DNA of 64,000 nucleotides from Mesostigma viride. Its lineage: Eukaryota; Streptophyta; Mesostigmatophyceae; Mesostigmatales; Mesostigmataceae. Positions 1 through 11,716 of this stretch are shown here, in pieces. Under the pieces are notes generated by a model that worked only from the letters and a program-made list of their open reading frames with translations, did not search any database and had not been told where the DNA came from. Each line of letters opens with the position of its first letter. Position 1 is the first letter of the stretch. The stretch spans positions 3,435,763 to 3,499,762 of the forward strand of contig RPFO01000154.1 of NCBI GenBank assembly GCA_009746045.1, written 5' to 3'. A program made the position numbers and the translations under genes.

Positions 1-308
1 CACGCACCCGGTCGACTAAGGCTGTGATCACAGTCTGTATTCCGATCAGACCGCGCAGCTCTTGCTCGATATCGTCGGCGCTCCGGTGTGCCGGAACGAC
101 GATGGTCCGGACGTGTTGCAAAATGCGCTCGATCCCAATCCTCGACCTGGTCGTCGACGAATTGCGCAAAGTTGCGATCAACAGGTGGCTGATCTGCAAG
201 CAATAAGGATAAATCTCGAACAACACGACGCAATTCAGGCGATATGGAACCACCAGCAGACTGCCGAGGAAACCGGAAATTCTGCTGCCGTTGTTCTTCC
301 TGCACCAT
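1..308 (-). CDS. Partial open reading frame running off the left edge
   Basis: On the minus strand an ATG at 306-308 opens a frame that stays open for 102 codons to the window edge. The first half holds an amphipathic stretch (residues about 22-55, SPELRRVVRDLSLLL followed by an acidic FVDDQVEDWD run). The second half is rich in Arg, Ser and Asp. I recognise no domain. Plus-strand frames here are shorter and their composition looks less protein-like. It could be the 5' part of a gene, an internal exon or a transposon gag-like fragment. No upstream splice signal was established. Confidence 0.35.
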   Translation of the reverse strand, partial: MVQEEQRQQNFRFPRQSAGGSISPELRRVVRDLSLLLADQPPVDRNFAQFVDDQVEDWDRAHFATRPDHRRSGTPERRRYRARAARSDRNTDCDHSLSRPGA

Positions 309-1470
309 TCGACACCCGACGAGCGTCACCACGTCGTCAACGCTGCACGCAGCACACAGCAACAGCCCTCCTGGTCGTTCCGTCGAGACTGCTTGTAATT
401 TGAGTTAACGTTTTTAAACGCAATGTATAAGGATATGGTTGCAATGCATGCAGCGATGTGTGAATGTGGTTGGAACGGAGCTTTGTTAAAATTGGATAAT
501 GTTACAGCGCTCACACACTTGAGGCTTATACACGAGTTTGCCAAGTCAAGGCAACACACGTGAGGCGGGCTCGCAAGAGATGCCCAATTGGCACTGGCCT
601 ATTCTTTATATACTTGTGCACTGTGCTTTGCTAGTCCTGAGCAGCCTAGGAGGCCTGCTCAGTATTAACACTCCCGGTACAGTATTCACAACCTGTACAG
701 CGCCCAGATCCTATACAGTAGGTCTGCCATACAGGCACAGTGACCACAGAGTACAGTCACCACAGTGATTATTGCATCTGCACCTACATAGAAGTCCAGG
801 ACTAAGCCTGCGGTACCAACAGACCACAGGTTAAGGTTCCTATTTCCTGCGTACGACGTATTAATCCAATACCGCCGTAGGTTCAGCACCTAATTCCTGT
901 CAGCCCAGGAATTACTGTCGACCCCATATGTCGTCGGCAAATATTCACGCACGACTTAGTAGAAGAACAGCCGGCTCGCGCTCGCGCGCGACCGGGAAGT
1001 CGGAACGCCATAACTTTCTTGATACTCATCGGAATGAACTCGTTCCGGTGCCGCTGGAATCGCAGAGATATGCCGAATCAGGAACACGCCAATGCGCTCG
1101 GCGTTAACTTTGTTAGCGCCTCAGTAGTCACTGCACCGCCATGGCAGCCATGCTTAGAATGTTTGCCTAGCTGTGCCAACATACCTATAGTCACGTGCAT
1201 CGCTCATGCACGGTATACTACACCCAGCCATAGCCTTAGCTTATGTATGTAGTCGATCCTTGTACAGCCATGCTACGTCCTGGCTGTGACCAGATTCCTT
1301 AATTGCCCACGCTCCCTGTTATGCCATGCTCACATGGATCTTATTGCACCCACAGATTGCCGGATTGTTAGCGTGTCCGTTTAGCTAGCGCGCCCGAATG
1401 CAGCTGTGGCATTCCTTAGGCATGAAGGAGACTGGGGGTCTCTGCATGCCCTTTCTCCTGTTGTGCACAC
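309..1470. other. Unassigned sequence
   Basis: No conserved coding region, RNA gene or repeat boundary was recognised. Frames are short and disagree with each other. Confidence 0.4.
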
Positions 1471-1472
1471 AC

Positions 1473-1525
1473 AGCTCCGTGACTCCCCAACGGGAGCACG
1501 TGTTTAATTAATAAATTAATTAATA
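1473..1525 (+). repeat. Retroposon 3' end with CTCC-CAAC-GGAG hairpin and TTAA-rich tail
   Basis: The segment reads GCTCCGTGACTCCCCAACGG and then an A/T tail of TTAAT units. The same 3' end occurs near 7546-7575 and, inverted, at 26703-26750, where it closes a LINE ORF2 fragment. It is therefore a 5'-truncated plus-sense copy of that LINE family or of a non-autonomous relative. Confidence 0.6.
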
Positions 1526-1545
1526 CGTACATTTAATGACTATAT

Positions 1546-1604
1546 GGCTCGAGCTACCATGGTCCGGATTCTCCCGATTTCTGGCCTGCGCTGGTTGTCT
1601 CCTT
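1546..1604 (+). repeat. Fragment of interspersed repeat R1
   Basis: It matches the right part of a roughly 205-bp repeat seen nearly complete at 25868-26074 (core GGTCCGGATTCTCCCGATTT, end GCGCTGGTTGTCTCCTT). Other copies are at 6735-6905 and, inverted, at 10387-10445. Confidence 0.65.
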
Positions 1605-1955
1605 AATTAATTAGGAACATAATTCCTGGTTGTCTCCTTGATAACTCCGTTGGGAGTGTATGTAGCACATATCCCAGAGAAGGGGCATATGGCTTTTAAT
1701 ACATTCTAAGCTACTTCCTGCAAGGGTGGGAATGTAAACGACACTTGCTCTAGGTGCACCAAGGGCACCTACACCCCCCTGAGTCTCAAGCTCAACTCAA
1801 CTAAGGGGAGCCTGTCATGGGGGGGGAAGATCACCATGGCTATACAAGAGCTAGGGCATGGCTTCTCATCAGAGAGTGACTCTCTGTATAGGCATGCAGG
1901 GCTGAGCTAATTCTTAAATGCATCATCCACATGGGGGTCCCATTATAGGCATCGC
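1605..1955 (-). repeat. 3' fragment of the ORF1-only retroposon family
   Basis: Read on the minus strand, this is the 3' untranslated region and tail that follows the ORF1-like gene at 54750-55190. It includes the ACATTCCCACCCTTGCAGGA block, the TATGTGCTACATA block, the CTCCCAACGGAG hairpin (1645-1656) and a TTAATTAA tail. It is 5' truncated and carries no coding sequence. Confidence 0.65.
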
Positions 1956-2344
1956 GTATAGTATCTCCGCACATCTGAACCCTGTGGTGCCAGATCTCCT
2001 TTGCGGCCGTTCCGAGCATGGAACGGGATTCGTTGTCCACATCGTCGCGTCGCCGGCCGCTGCAGCAACACGATGTTTTCTGGCATACGCGGGCTTTTGG
2101 TTCCCGCCGCACATTTGAAAGTGCTGTCCTCCGGATTTTGGCCTTTGCACCGTGTGCAGTTCTTGGACGTTTGGAATCATGGCATGCATGGCTAACGTAA
2201 TGACTGACTAGCTAGACCTTTTCAGTGGTTTTCCATTTGCGGGTATTTCCTCGTAAATGGTGGGAGAGCGATCGCAGCAATGCAGTGCTTACCCCTAGAC
2301 ACTCCCGGCCAGAGGCTCGAAACACACGCCCTGATCAAGCAAGC
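1956..2344. other. Unassigned sequence
   Basis: Short overlapping frames on both strands (1918-2200) have no recognisable motif. I see nothing that can be supported as a gene. Confidence 0.35.
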
Positions 2345-2540
2345 TGTTTCCGGCCCCACCGTCTAGGTCATCTTGTCGCTCTACACGTTAAAAAAAATAA
2401 AAAAATTAAATTATAACATGCCTCCGTTGGGAGACCATGTAGCACATATTCCTTTATGGATGGGTGGAGTGGAGGGAGCCGCGTAATCGAACTAACCTAA
2501 CTAACTCTAAGCTATCTAGTCTAGAAAAATCCTAACTACA

Positions 2541-5500
2541 CTACTCATCAAAACGCCGCCTCCTCTTGGGGGCAGGTGGCTTGCCCACAGGGGCGGGCGT
2601 GTGAGCCTTGACAATCTTCTGCCACCGAGTCTTGTTCTGCATGGCAGCCCAAAGAAGGGAGAGAGAGTGGATGCGGTCACTGTTCAAACTGGGCTGGGAC
2701 CACTAGGTCGTCCAGCAACATCTGGATGTAGTTCGTGACATGTTTCCCTACCCTTTTGGGAATGCCCTTGGGGCCAGGCCAGGTCAGAATATGCCGCCCT
2801 GGCTGGCCAAGCTGCTGGGGGCCTGCCAGACCAAGGGCGGTGGACATCGACCTGGCTGGTGCGAGCAAGGTGTCCTACAAATGCTATCCTACGCTGCCTA
2901 TAATCTCGTCCGAAACACGAGGCATACCCTGATACAAAGACTCTAATGACGGGCGCTTGGAAAACCCTACGTTCAGGACCTGTCGGAGCATCCTGTAAAC
3001 CGTGCCGTCGAGCTTAGCTGCCAGTGTGGGTGTGAGTGTCCACGCCTCGGCGCCATACGTGAGCACCATGAGGACGAGGACCTTGAAGAGCATGCGCTTG
3101 CGGTGCTCGCCCGGCCAGGCCCTTCGAGCGCCAGTAGGTGTTGAGCGAACGGAGCCTGGCCCAGGCCAGGCCGATGCGGGTGTCCACATCGTCTGCGGTG
3201 TCAGGGAGCCAACTCCCCAACAGTTTGAAGCGATCGCGGAACGGGACCTCCGTCCCGTCGAGCAGGCGCGGCAGCGGCGGTCTACTGGAGGCCCCAATCA
3301 CCATCGCCTCAGTTTTGACACTAATCTCCAACGTCCCCACCGCCCTCGCCTCCAGGCCCAGACAGTCCAGCCAGGTCTGAATGTGCTGGGGGCGCGCGAT
3401 GAGGGTGGTGTCATCCGCATAAATCAGGTCGGCCAGGCGGTAGCCAGGTCTAACCCCGCCGTGCTCGCGCTCGTTAAGGATGTCCAGGCCTGGCTCGAAC
3501 CCCTTATAAGAGCAGGAAAGCGCGCACGTGCCCGGCGCATGACGTGATCCACGACAATAATGAACAGGTATGGGGACATGCAGGACACATTACCTTGCCA
3601 CAACCCGTGGTGAAGGGGGAATGCATGGTGGGGTGGTGCCTTCCGCAGTCCGCACTACTGCCTGTGAGCCCTCATACAGTCGACGAATGGCAGCAATAAA
3701 CGCTGGTGGCACCCGATCCAGTCATCCAGACCTAGGATGGCCCAAAGAGCCTGAGTCCCAGAGGACCGTGTCAATTAAGGCCTTGATATAGTCAACAAAA
3801 ATGAAGACCAGCGGCAAACTGTCAGGGCAAAGGCGACGCACCTCCTCCATCAACCGGCGCGCGACAAACACAGCCATGACAGTGTTACGACCACGACGGA
3901 AACCCATCTAGCTGCATGAGACTCACCCAGGTGTGGGTCCAGCGCGGCGCGGAGCCTGTGCAGCATCATGCGCATGAGAAGACCTTCAGCGCTGCCGGGG
4001 CGCTCTGGAGGCAGACACCCCGGTAGTTACCGGGGTCAGCAGCAGAGCCCTTCTTGTACAGCATGACGCGGATGGCCGTCTGCCACTCAGCAGGCCGGGC
4101 CCACTTCAAATGTTCCGAAAAGTGTGACACTTTTTGTCGTTTTTTTGACTTTTTCGACGATCGTCACTCTGCAGAGTGATTCGTCGTGCGAAATCGTGCG
4201 AAATTGTGCGAAATTTGCTGAAATCGTGTGAAATTTGCTGAAATCGTGCGAATTTGTGCGAAATTTGCTGAAATCGTGCGAAATTTCATGTGAAAAATGT
4301 CGACGGTAAAAAAGTTTGATGTGCACAACGTGTGTGAATTCATGCGAAATTTTGTCAAACGTCACTCCCCAAAACGACCCTTGGTTGAAATCCATGCGAA
4401 ATCGTGCGAAATCATGCAAAATTGTGCGAAATCGTGCGAAATCGTGCGAAAATGTGTGAAAATTTTGCGAAAATCACGCGAAAATCACGCGAACTCGTGC
4501 GAAATTTTATTTTTTTTTTGCAAAAATAGCGAAAAAGTGTCACACACTTGGCTTGGACGGCGGAACATTTGAAGTGGGCCCGGCCAGCAGGCGGAGGCTT
4601 GTCAGAGATTAGGACACGGTTGCAGAACGCCAGCAGAAGATCCCTCACCGCCGGGTCAGGGGTCTAATCAGCAGCTCAGCCGAAAGGTGGTCGGCACCGA
4701 CCGCCGCGTCGTACCGCAGGCGAGCAAGGGCACCGTCCAATTCCTTCAAAGTGAAGGGGTGGACGACGTCGTTGGTGGCAAGGCAGCCCTCTTGCAAGGT
4801 GGGGACTTATAAGTCCGCGGCCGAGGAGGGGGGCGCCGGCGGCGGCGGGGGTCCGGCGACCTCGAGACGGGTGGCCGTCTCGGGGTGAAGCGGCGGGGGG
4901 GGGGGGCGCGAGCCCCACCTGTCAAGGAAACATTGTGGGCCAACCAGCGGTCAAGGCTTACCGGCGCCGTGCCATCCCCCGTGTGCTCCACCGGGGTGCG
5001 CTGCCGCCGGCCGCGCCGAGCCGGTCGAGGTGGTACTGACATGTCCTTGCCCTGGTTGCGAGCTTGGCAGGCCTTGGCATCTGCGATGCACTGGGCCGCC
5101 TCTGCGTCCTGAGCGTCACTGCTCGTAGGCCTCCACGAGGGCGGCCTTGAGCGCCGGTTTCTGCAGCGGGTCCCGGTTACGCTTGAGGCGGTGCCGGGCG
5201 GCCAAGACCTTGGGGTCCTAGCGGTAGAGCGGGCCGGGGCGGCGGCGGGGCATGACTGGCAGGTGCCGGGCCGCCAGCAACGGGGCACGGGCCGCAAAGC
5301 CCGCAAAAATTGCGGCGGTGGGAGCACACTTGTCCAGCTCGTCGACGTCCGCCCGGGCGTCCAGGGCCGACAGGTACTCCAGTCGGCACCGGTTCCGCGC
5401 GTGCTCGGCGTCCGTCCAGTCCTCAGGATCTCCCCGGACAGGGCGCAGGGCAGACCAGTCAGGGCGGACCACTGGGGCGCGGCGCTCGGGGACGTGGAAC

Positions 5501-6596
5501 CGGAGCCGAATGGTCGCGCGCACCAACCGGTGGTCAGAGCACACCGTGGGCGTGTCAAACACTCGCCGGGTGTCCAGAACCGAGGTGCACCTGGGCTGCC
5601 GTACCATCACGTAGTCCAGACAGGCCTGACGGCCGTTAGGGCCACGAAAAGTGACCAAGTCCTGTGAGGGACGTTGGAAGTGGCAGTTGACAGCAACCAT
5701 CCCGCTATCCCGCAAAAAGGCAGAAAACTGTCAGGGGAGTGTTGTCGTTAGCAGCCGTGTCAGCAGGCGCAAAGCGACTGCCAGCAGTGCCCACGGGGAG
5801 CGTGGCATTTGCGTCGAGCAGCATAACCAAAAAGTGGCGGGCCCGGGGTGGCCCCCTCAAGGCTATGCAAGTCCTCGAAGAACTTCTGGCGTTCAAACTC
5901 AGGTAGACCACTATGGGGTGCGTAGCCCACCCCCAGGTGCCGTGAGGTGGTGTTTAGACTGCCCCTCGACGGAGGTGAAATGTGCTACCATAAGGCGTGG
6001 GGTTAGAAACTGCTGAGGCTAGCAACTGCCAGTGGCGAACACAAAAGACGAACACCATGCACCTTGGCCTGGCGTACCGCTGCCAGCGAAGTAAAACCGC
6101 CAGCCACCCGCCAGGCGATCAGTGCTCACCATGCCAAGTGGCACCGAGCGGCGATGCTCTTGCACGCCTAGAATAGACACACGATGGGCTATGCAGAAGG
6201 CAACGAGCTCTTCTACCCGGTAGCTATGGCCGTCGTCTGCTATAGCAATGTGCGTGTATTGAAGGTGGCAAGGGCCAAGGATGCCTGCTGGCCCAAGAGG
6301 GGAGAACGGCGATGGATGATGGGGGTGGATGCAGCGGGAGGTGGGGGTGGGGATGGAACGGAGGGGGTGGAAACGGAGGGAATAGTGCTTTTCATCGCAT
6401 TGATTTTGTCCTGCAAGCGTAGGATGCGAGCCTGCCGCTTGCTCGGGGTATTCGGGGGTGGGGCTGATTGCACAACGCCGAGGCGTAGGTAATCTAGCAC
6501 GCGTTGGGTTTTACGAATCTGACAGTTGACAGATGAGGTTGGAGCCCGAGATACCGGCACCACCATGGCTATCACCCGACGGCTAGGTTGAGGCAT
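2541..6596 (-). pseudogene. LINE ORF2: endonuclease-reverse transcriptase, broken
   Basis: The reading runs from about 6596 to a TAG at 2541-2543 through several frames, so it is disabled. Recognisable pieces in order are: an N-terminal endonuclease motif (ATFNTRTL, about 6240-6270); LDANATLP (about 5800-5830, in place of the usual GDFN); LDYVMV and SDHRLV near 5530-5615, the C-terminal endonuclease core; RVMLYKKG..GNYRG near 4020-4080, the RT start; GFRRGRNTVMA at 3870-3907; VFIFVDYIKA near 3790-3825, where the second RT Asp is present but the following AF is altered; and the catalytic YADD at 3410-3421. After these come the post-RT LTYGAEAWTL segment (about 3025-3060) and a basic C-terminus. 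The element between 4098 and 4580 interrupts the frame. An intact parent would reverse-transcribe its own RNA at a nicked target. Confidence 0.85.
4098..4580. mobile_element. Inverted-repeat element MITE-A, copy 1
   Basis: It is 483 bp long with ends GGCCCACTTCAAATGTTCCG and its reverse complement. Both arms are largely built of diverged GCGAAATCGT-type units, so most of the element can fold on itself. A second copy of exactly the same length lies at 24875-25357. It has no coding capacity. The flanks suggest a short CCG or CCGG duplication but the boundary is ambiguous. It interrupts the LINE RT region and is therefore younger than that LINE. Confidence 0.85.
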
Positions 6597-6628
6597 GGTA
6601 GTGGAACGGGACTGTTTAGACTTTTTCT

Positions 6629-6905
6629 TCTACACGTAAGCCAGCCATAATTTCAATGCACAAAGCTACACATTTCCATCACCATTCATCTTCATCATCC
6701 TGAACGACTCGAACACGCGGACAAGATAACGGCAGGCTCGAGCTGCCACGGTCCGGATTCTCCCGATTTCTGGCCTGCGCTGGTTGTCTCATTGATATTC
6801 ATAATCCTGAACGACTCGAACACGCGGACAAGATAACGGCAGGCTCGAGCTATACCATGGTCCGGATTCTCCCGATTTCTGGCCTGCGCTGGTTGTCTCC
6901 TTGAT
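6629..6905 (+). repeat. Repeat R1 (right part) with internal tandem duplication
   Basis: This continues the R1 copy whose left part is at about 2345-2388, the LINE having inserted between them. From about 6690 a block of roughly 108 bp (CCTGAACGACTCGAACACGC through GCGCTGGTTGTCTC) is repeated in tandem at about 6809-6905. R1 has no coding frame that I trust. Confidence 0.65.
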
Positions 6906-7045
6906 AGGCAGGGCGTGGCTAAATTCTTAAACGCATCATCCATGGCCATTATGGGCGCACATGCGCTGGGGCCGCGTGGTAGGCTAAGCCTGACTAGTCT
7001 ACACTACTAGTTGTCTCCTTGATATATTTAATTTAGCGGTGACTA

Positions 7046-7165
7046 TACGGTTGGGGAATGATGCAGACAACATAATTGTAACCTTTGTGTATTTATTTTT
7101 CTAATGCGATTAGCATAGTACATACTTCATGGCAACAATGCCCATGCGCATGACTCGCAAGTACA
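7046..7165 (+). repeat. Interspersed repeat R2, copy 1
   Basis: It begins CGGTTGGGGAATGATGCAGA and ends near GCGCATGACTCGCAAGTA. A diverged copy is at about 52692-52806, where it runs into a (TTAC)n tract. Part of the right half is repeated again at about 7185-7266. Its function and class are unknown. Confidence 0.55.
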
Positions 7166-7265
7166 CACATACTTCATTTAATTAAATATTTTTCTAATGA
7201 GATTAGCATATAATATCAAGATTAGCATAATAGTCCGTGACATGCCCATGCGCATGACACGCAAC

Positions 7266-7455
7266 CCCCAAGCCTGTGGGGGCTCCGCGTGTGACCAAGT
7301 ATGGCATTCATAGCGATTCGGGCCGCGGTGCCCACACCCCTGTCACTAGGACCTAGATAGCTTATACCATCCATTCCATCCCATGTTCCCCTCCCACTGA
7401 GGACTTATGCTCACGTGACGCAGTCACGTGTCTATTAATTAATTAATTAATGACA
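7266..7455 (+). repeat. Retroposon 3' end, family C, with CACGTGAC hairpin and TTAA tail
   Basis: The segment runs from GGGGGCTCCGCGTGTGACC through CCCACTGAGGACTTATGCTC to the perfect palindrome CACGTGACGCAGTCACGTG (7412-7430) and then (TTAA)n. Related 3' ends lie at 40890-41000, 47262-47470, 53225-53390 (inverted), 54415-54525 and 54526-54690 (inverted). Confidence 0.65.
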
Positions 7456-7576
7456 CGCAAGTATGCATACAAGTATAGCTTACTGTAGATAGCTTAGACC
7501 GGTAGGATTGCGTGTACCCACCCATCCATCCATCGGGGTTAATGCTCCGTGACTCCCCAACGAGAGCACGAGTTTA
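7456..7576 (+). repeat. Retroposon 3' end (CTCC-CAAC-GGAG type)
   Basis: It carries the same terminal block as 1473-1525 and the LINE fragment at 26699-27243, in plus sense. Its A/T tail was the target of the DNA element that starts at 7577, because the tail resumes at 10359. Confidence 0.6.
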
Positions 7577-10358
7577 ACCCGTGTTTTTTAACAACGCGAT
7601 ACATCGCGTTGTAGGGTTAGAACGCGATGTATCGCGTTGTAATCTGACACGTGGCAAACCTATTAAACATGCGATTTTTGGTCTGAAACTTTCAACATAG
7701 GTCAGAAACATCTCATAGAATTCAAGAAAAAATCCTGGTATTTTTGGTATTTTTTTTGTGACAGCTGCAAACAAATATGTACCACTGAAATCAGGCATTT
7801 TCGCGGGACGAAGACCTGTGAAGACGACGGTGATGGCGGCAGGTAGATCTCGCCAGTTTTCGCGCGAATTTCAGTGGCTGTTGGGTGGCACGATCATGAT
7901 GATGCGTTCAAAGGTTGATAATTAGGTTTCTACGAGTTTGTTGAGGTACTGGGGCAAAGGAAACGTAGTTTTTTCCGGTTTCTCACCCAACTTTCATCCG
8001 GAAACCCTGGAAAATGGCATACATATTATTACGTCAAGACTCGGGTCTGCTGCGGCACCATGCTTGGTATTTCCATGGTGTTTCGACTTCTTAACACATG
8101 TTTATTCATTCCGAACGCCCGGACTCTCTGCTACACCGAGATTTGTGCAGACTTTTATTGGGTAGCTCCGGGCATGATGGTGCCTGCAAATAGCGTAAGG
8201 CGTGACCGTGGCTATTGCTACGGTATGCTGTATTTTCCTGGAAATGGCCTCTGCCACCGGCTCAATAGTCCTTGCAGGCGTAAGTATATCGTGTTTCTAC
8301 CTAGTTTCTGCCAGTTTCCCACTTATTTCTACCGACCTCTGCCCAGCCTCTCTAAGACCGCCATCCTACTCGACGTTGCTTGCATGTCAGCCATAGCAGG
8401 TTGCAGTTGTGCAGTATTTAGGTGCTGTATACGTCGTCAGGCCGTGCATATATCGTGAGGATTGGATGTTGATGGTTTATACTGCGTTGATTGTGCAAGA
8501 AGATCAGCTAGGTGCCCATAATCATGGTGTATAATCATGTGTTGTTAGCATCTTGCCACCATTTGCTAGCATGCATTCCAGCGTCCTCTTTGCCTGCATG
8601 TAAGCTCATGGATCACTCAACCTATCCAAGCCTTGCATTGCACGTGCCTCTTTCTTTCAGTATTGCACGCGTTATGGAATGACAACCCAGCACCTCCGTT
8701 CCCACGAGGCATGTGCTCAACACGTTGTGAGAGTGGATGATGCTTTGGCTATGGCTGCCTGATTCAGTCATATTAGGTCATCCAGTCATGATGTTTGATG
8801 CATGTTTGATGCTGTATGACTTATGCAACACTTATTTTCAACGTTTTGACCCTCCAAGCTCACTATGGCCCCGTTTATGGGGCTCGTGTCGTTGCGTCAT
8901 GTTGTGAAGGGCTCTCATTTTTCCCACTGCGTTGTACTGCGTTGTAATTGTGATGCTAATGAAAAATAGCTCCAGTGGCCCAATGGGCCTGAGTTTTGTT
9001 TCACAGAGCCTGCATATATTGCCCATAGCTCGTGCAAGAAGCCAGATTTTTTTCATGTCAAACCATTTGTGAATAAGCACATGACTTGTGACCTAGGGTC
9101 AAGAAATCGCGGTCATGGTCAGACCCCCCTGTATTCAAAACCAGTGTATCTCTCTAATGAATTAGCATTTTGTAGGTCTGAGTAGCCCAAAAAATCCTTT
9201 GATTTATGGGCTTTCAGGAAAGTATATACAGGCATTCACGCCTTAAGTTGGGTTCGAGGGTTTCTTGGGGTCAACCCAACTTAAGGCGTGAACCCAACTT
9301 AAGCCGTTACGTTACCATAACTTGCGACCCCCAGCCCTGCTGAAGGACTTCAGGGTGTCTTTTGATAGCTCTCGACAAGGCCGATCGAACTGCACTAAAG
9401 AATTCACCATCAAAGTCGTATTTCGGGTCGGAACTCGGATGCAAGTCCTCAAACCGGCTGTGGGCAGGTGAAGCACCCCACCGTGCTAGCCAAAACTTGG
9501 GTGTGCTGCATAGGGCATGCGCGTTCTATGCGCGGTAATCGTGGCTATTTACTCTCTAGCCTCGTCTTCCCTAGCATCCGGACTCAAACAGTAATCCCGT
9601 CCATGGCCAGCTACCAAACTGGCCATGGACTGACTCAGTCTAATAACGGTGAACGGTTTGCACGTGAATGCCAACAACGTTGCTGATCCCGGCGAAATAT
9701 GTCGCCATGTCAGAGAGCGCAGCAACTCTTACGACAAGAAGGCCATAGCCGCTCAATTTTTGCTGGTTTGACAGCTTGCCCTTGCCACCTGCCTTCTCGC
9801 CTGTGGTGTCTCGTTTCTGCTTTTTGCTGGACGCTGCGGCCCGCTGCCCGAAAACAGTGCGTTCCATTTGGCCTTATCAGTTTTGTCGGGCATTGCCGGT
9901 GTCGCATTTATGATGGGTTCTAATGTGACGAACGCGTTTGAACAGCAAGCCGTTTGCCCATGTATATAATACAATGATGACTGATTTCAGCGCCCAACTG
10001 ACCAAGACATGCAGTGAATTTTATAGATGCTTAGTGTTGGATGGCGCGGAAACCCTGTCGGACCACCGGCGCGGGAAAAAACTCAAGTCGCGGCAGTCAA
10101 GAATCAGTGCCACACCGCGCTAGAAGCCCCTACACGCCTTAAGTTGGGTTTTTCCTAGTACAGCCATCAGCCTTAAGTTGGGTTCGCCATGCAGCCCACT
10201 GCGACCCAACTTAAGGCGTGAACCCAACTTAAGCCAACCCAACTTAAGGCGTGAATGCCTGTACATGACCATGAAAAAAAAATTTCCTCAGGTGCTATAC
10301 GCGTTCTAAACAAAGCTTACAACGCGATATATCGCGTTCTAATTAAAAAAACACGGGT
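7577..10358. mobile_element. 2.78-kb DNA element with TA target duplication, non-autonomous
   Basis: The ends are ACCCGTGTTTTTTAA and its near-complement TTAAAAAAACACGGGT. Inside each end lie palindromic AACGCGATAYATCGCGTT blocks (7592-7640, 10319-10341). It is flanked by TA at 7575-7576 and 10359-10360 and sits in the A/T tail of a retroposon. No transposase was found. Its longest open frames (about 7940-8460, plus strand) show no known motif. A second element (9229-10261) is nested inside. The TA duplication fits Tc1/mariner-type or other TA-targeting superfamilies, but this is inference from the ends only. Confidence 0.7.
9229..10261. mobile_element. 1.03-kb inverted-repeat element with TA target duplication
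   Basis: The termini start CAGGCATTCACGCCTTAAGT and match in inverse orientation over 26 bp. Further direct and inverted copies of the CGCCTTAAGTTGGGTT unit sit just inside both ends (9263-9300, 10130-10240). It is flanked by TA (9227-9228, 10262-10263) and nested in the element at 7577-10358. The inner 750 bp contain short frames (for example 9753-9974, minus) without recognised domains. Confidence 0.8.
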
Positions 10359-10386
10359 TAATTAATTAATAGCTTACTGTACAATA

Positions 10387-10445
10387 ACAAAGAGACAACC
10401 AGCGCAGGCCAGAAATCGGGAGAATCCGGACCATGGTAGCTCAAT
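10387..10445 (-). repeat. Fragment of repeat R1, inverted
   Basis: It reads GAGACAACCAGCGCAGGCCA and on to the CCATGG end, the reverse complement of the R1 core at 26015-26065. Confidence 0.6.
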
Positions 10446-11716
10446 AAGTACAATAAGGTTGCCATCTGGAATCCTGCCGAATCCACTCAAGATTCTCCAC
10501 ATTATTCGTAACCAACATACAAGTCAGCCAGCCCAGTGTTGCGATTCTCCAAGTACCTGAAACTATCAGTCTGACACTAAGGCTGTGCTGAAATGGCCCT
10601 TACAGGCGTAGCCAACTGCACGCGACCAGCACACTCCGAGTGTGCTGTCGTTAGCCACACCGCTAGAAGAAGTATCTATACAACCTGGAGCTCACTGGTT
10701 GTGTCCCTTTTATCCGTACAGGGCACTCACACAACCTGGTTCTCATGACAGGTCCTTGCGTCCGTGCGCACACTACTAGGAACAATTCAGCGAGATTCCC
10801 ACAATCTGCGAATGTCCATCAGTAGAGCTGCTAGTCGAGGGCACCCTCCCACCTCGTTGTGTGTAGGAGTTGGAGGTTCCTTTACTTTGTATTGGCACCC
10901 TGCACGTGACGCTGTCACATGCTTACTAATCTTATCATGGATCTTTTCGATCAATGTCAGGCTAGACCAGGGACACTTGGCACCACGCCTGACTGCTCGA
11001 AAATCCGAGCTTGCAGTGGATTGTTTTCCTCAATCTGCTCACTGCAATCCAGGTGTGGCTCCGTAGCGAACCTTTTCTACGTGAACCGACAGGGCTGACC
11101 TGACCAGCTCTGCCGGCATTCGACTATATACAAGTCACGGACACGGACAAAGAGGACATATTGTGCCCGAAAATGCCGAAAAAGGCAGATAGTATGTATG
11201 CACATGAGCATTACACTCTGTAACGCCCAACGAGATCTGATCTAAGGAGCCTGGTAATTTCCCGAGGGCAAGAGTTTGCCAACATCGATCTTGCTGGGGC
11301 AGGTGGCCCCTGCCATGCAGGGGGCGCAAGGCTGCAGGTCGAGCCGCACAATCTCTTTCAACATGATCTGCACCCAGCATGTACATGGAAGCATCACCGT
11401 CACATGCGCATGATTATTCCAGAGACAAGAAAACCAAAAGATTTTAAGAAAACTTATGCCATGACATGCATTTGCAACAATGGGCAGTCAAGCACATCAT
11501 AACAATACAACTAGCAGCAACAAACAATATGTAGACCATGGCATTGCAATCACTTTTGAACCCAAACTGGCCGCATTTGGAACACACCCCGCACGTGCAA
11601 AAGACTCACACATTCTTAGTACCTTGAGCGCCGGATGTACTCCCATCTTCCATCCAAACTTAATACACAAACTAGTTTGAGAGTGGCAGCCCGACAAATA
11701 TTTTCACATTTGCATC
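10446..11716. other. Unassigned sequence downstream of the globin gene
   Basis: No gene was recognised. The 300 bp nearest 11717 would hold the 3' untranslated region of the minus-strand globin gene, but I did not identify a clear polyadenylation signal. Confidence 0.35.

Larger units (their letters stand above)
2389..6628 (-). mobile_element. LINE (non-LTR retrotransposon), minus strand, with 9-bp target duplication
   Basis: A 4.24-kb insertion is flanked by TCTACACGT at 2380-2388 and 6629-6637. It splits repeat R1, whose uninterrupted copy at 25868-26074 shows the empty site CACACGTAAGCC. On the minus strand it encodes an APE-type endonuclease and then a reverse transcriptase. It ends with a 3' untranslated region containing the CTCC-CAAC-GGAG hairpin (2422-2433) and a T/A-rich tail (2389-2413). 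The tail is not a plain poly(A). A 483-bp inverted-repeat element (4098-4580) has inserted into the RT region. Endonuclease plus RT, target duplication and 3' tail identify a LINE. The clade (RTE, L1-like or other) was not determined. Confidence 0.9.

Noticed and set aside
4746-5667. Large Pro/Arg-rich frames on both strands
   Set aside because: They are shadows of the degenerate GC-rich LINE ORF2. Endonuclease and RT motifs fix the true reading on the minus strand.
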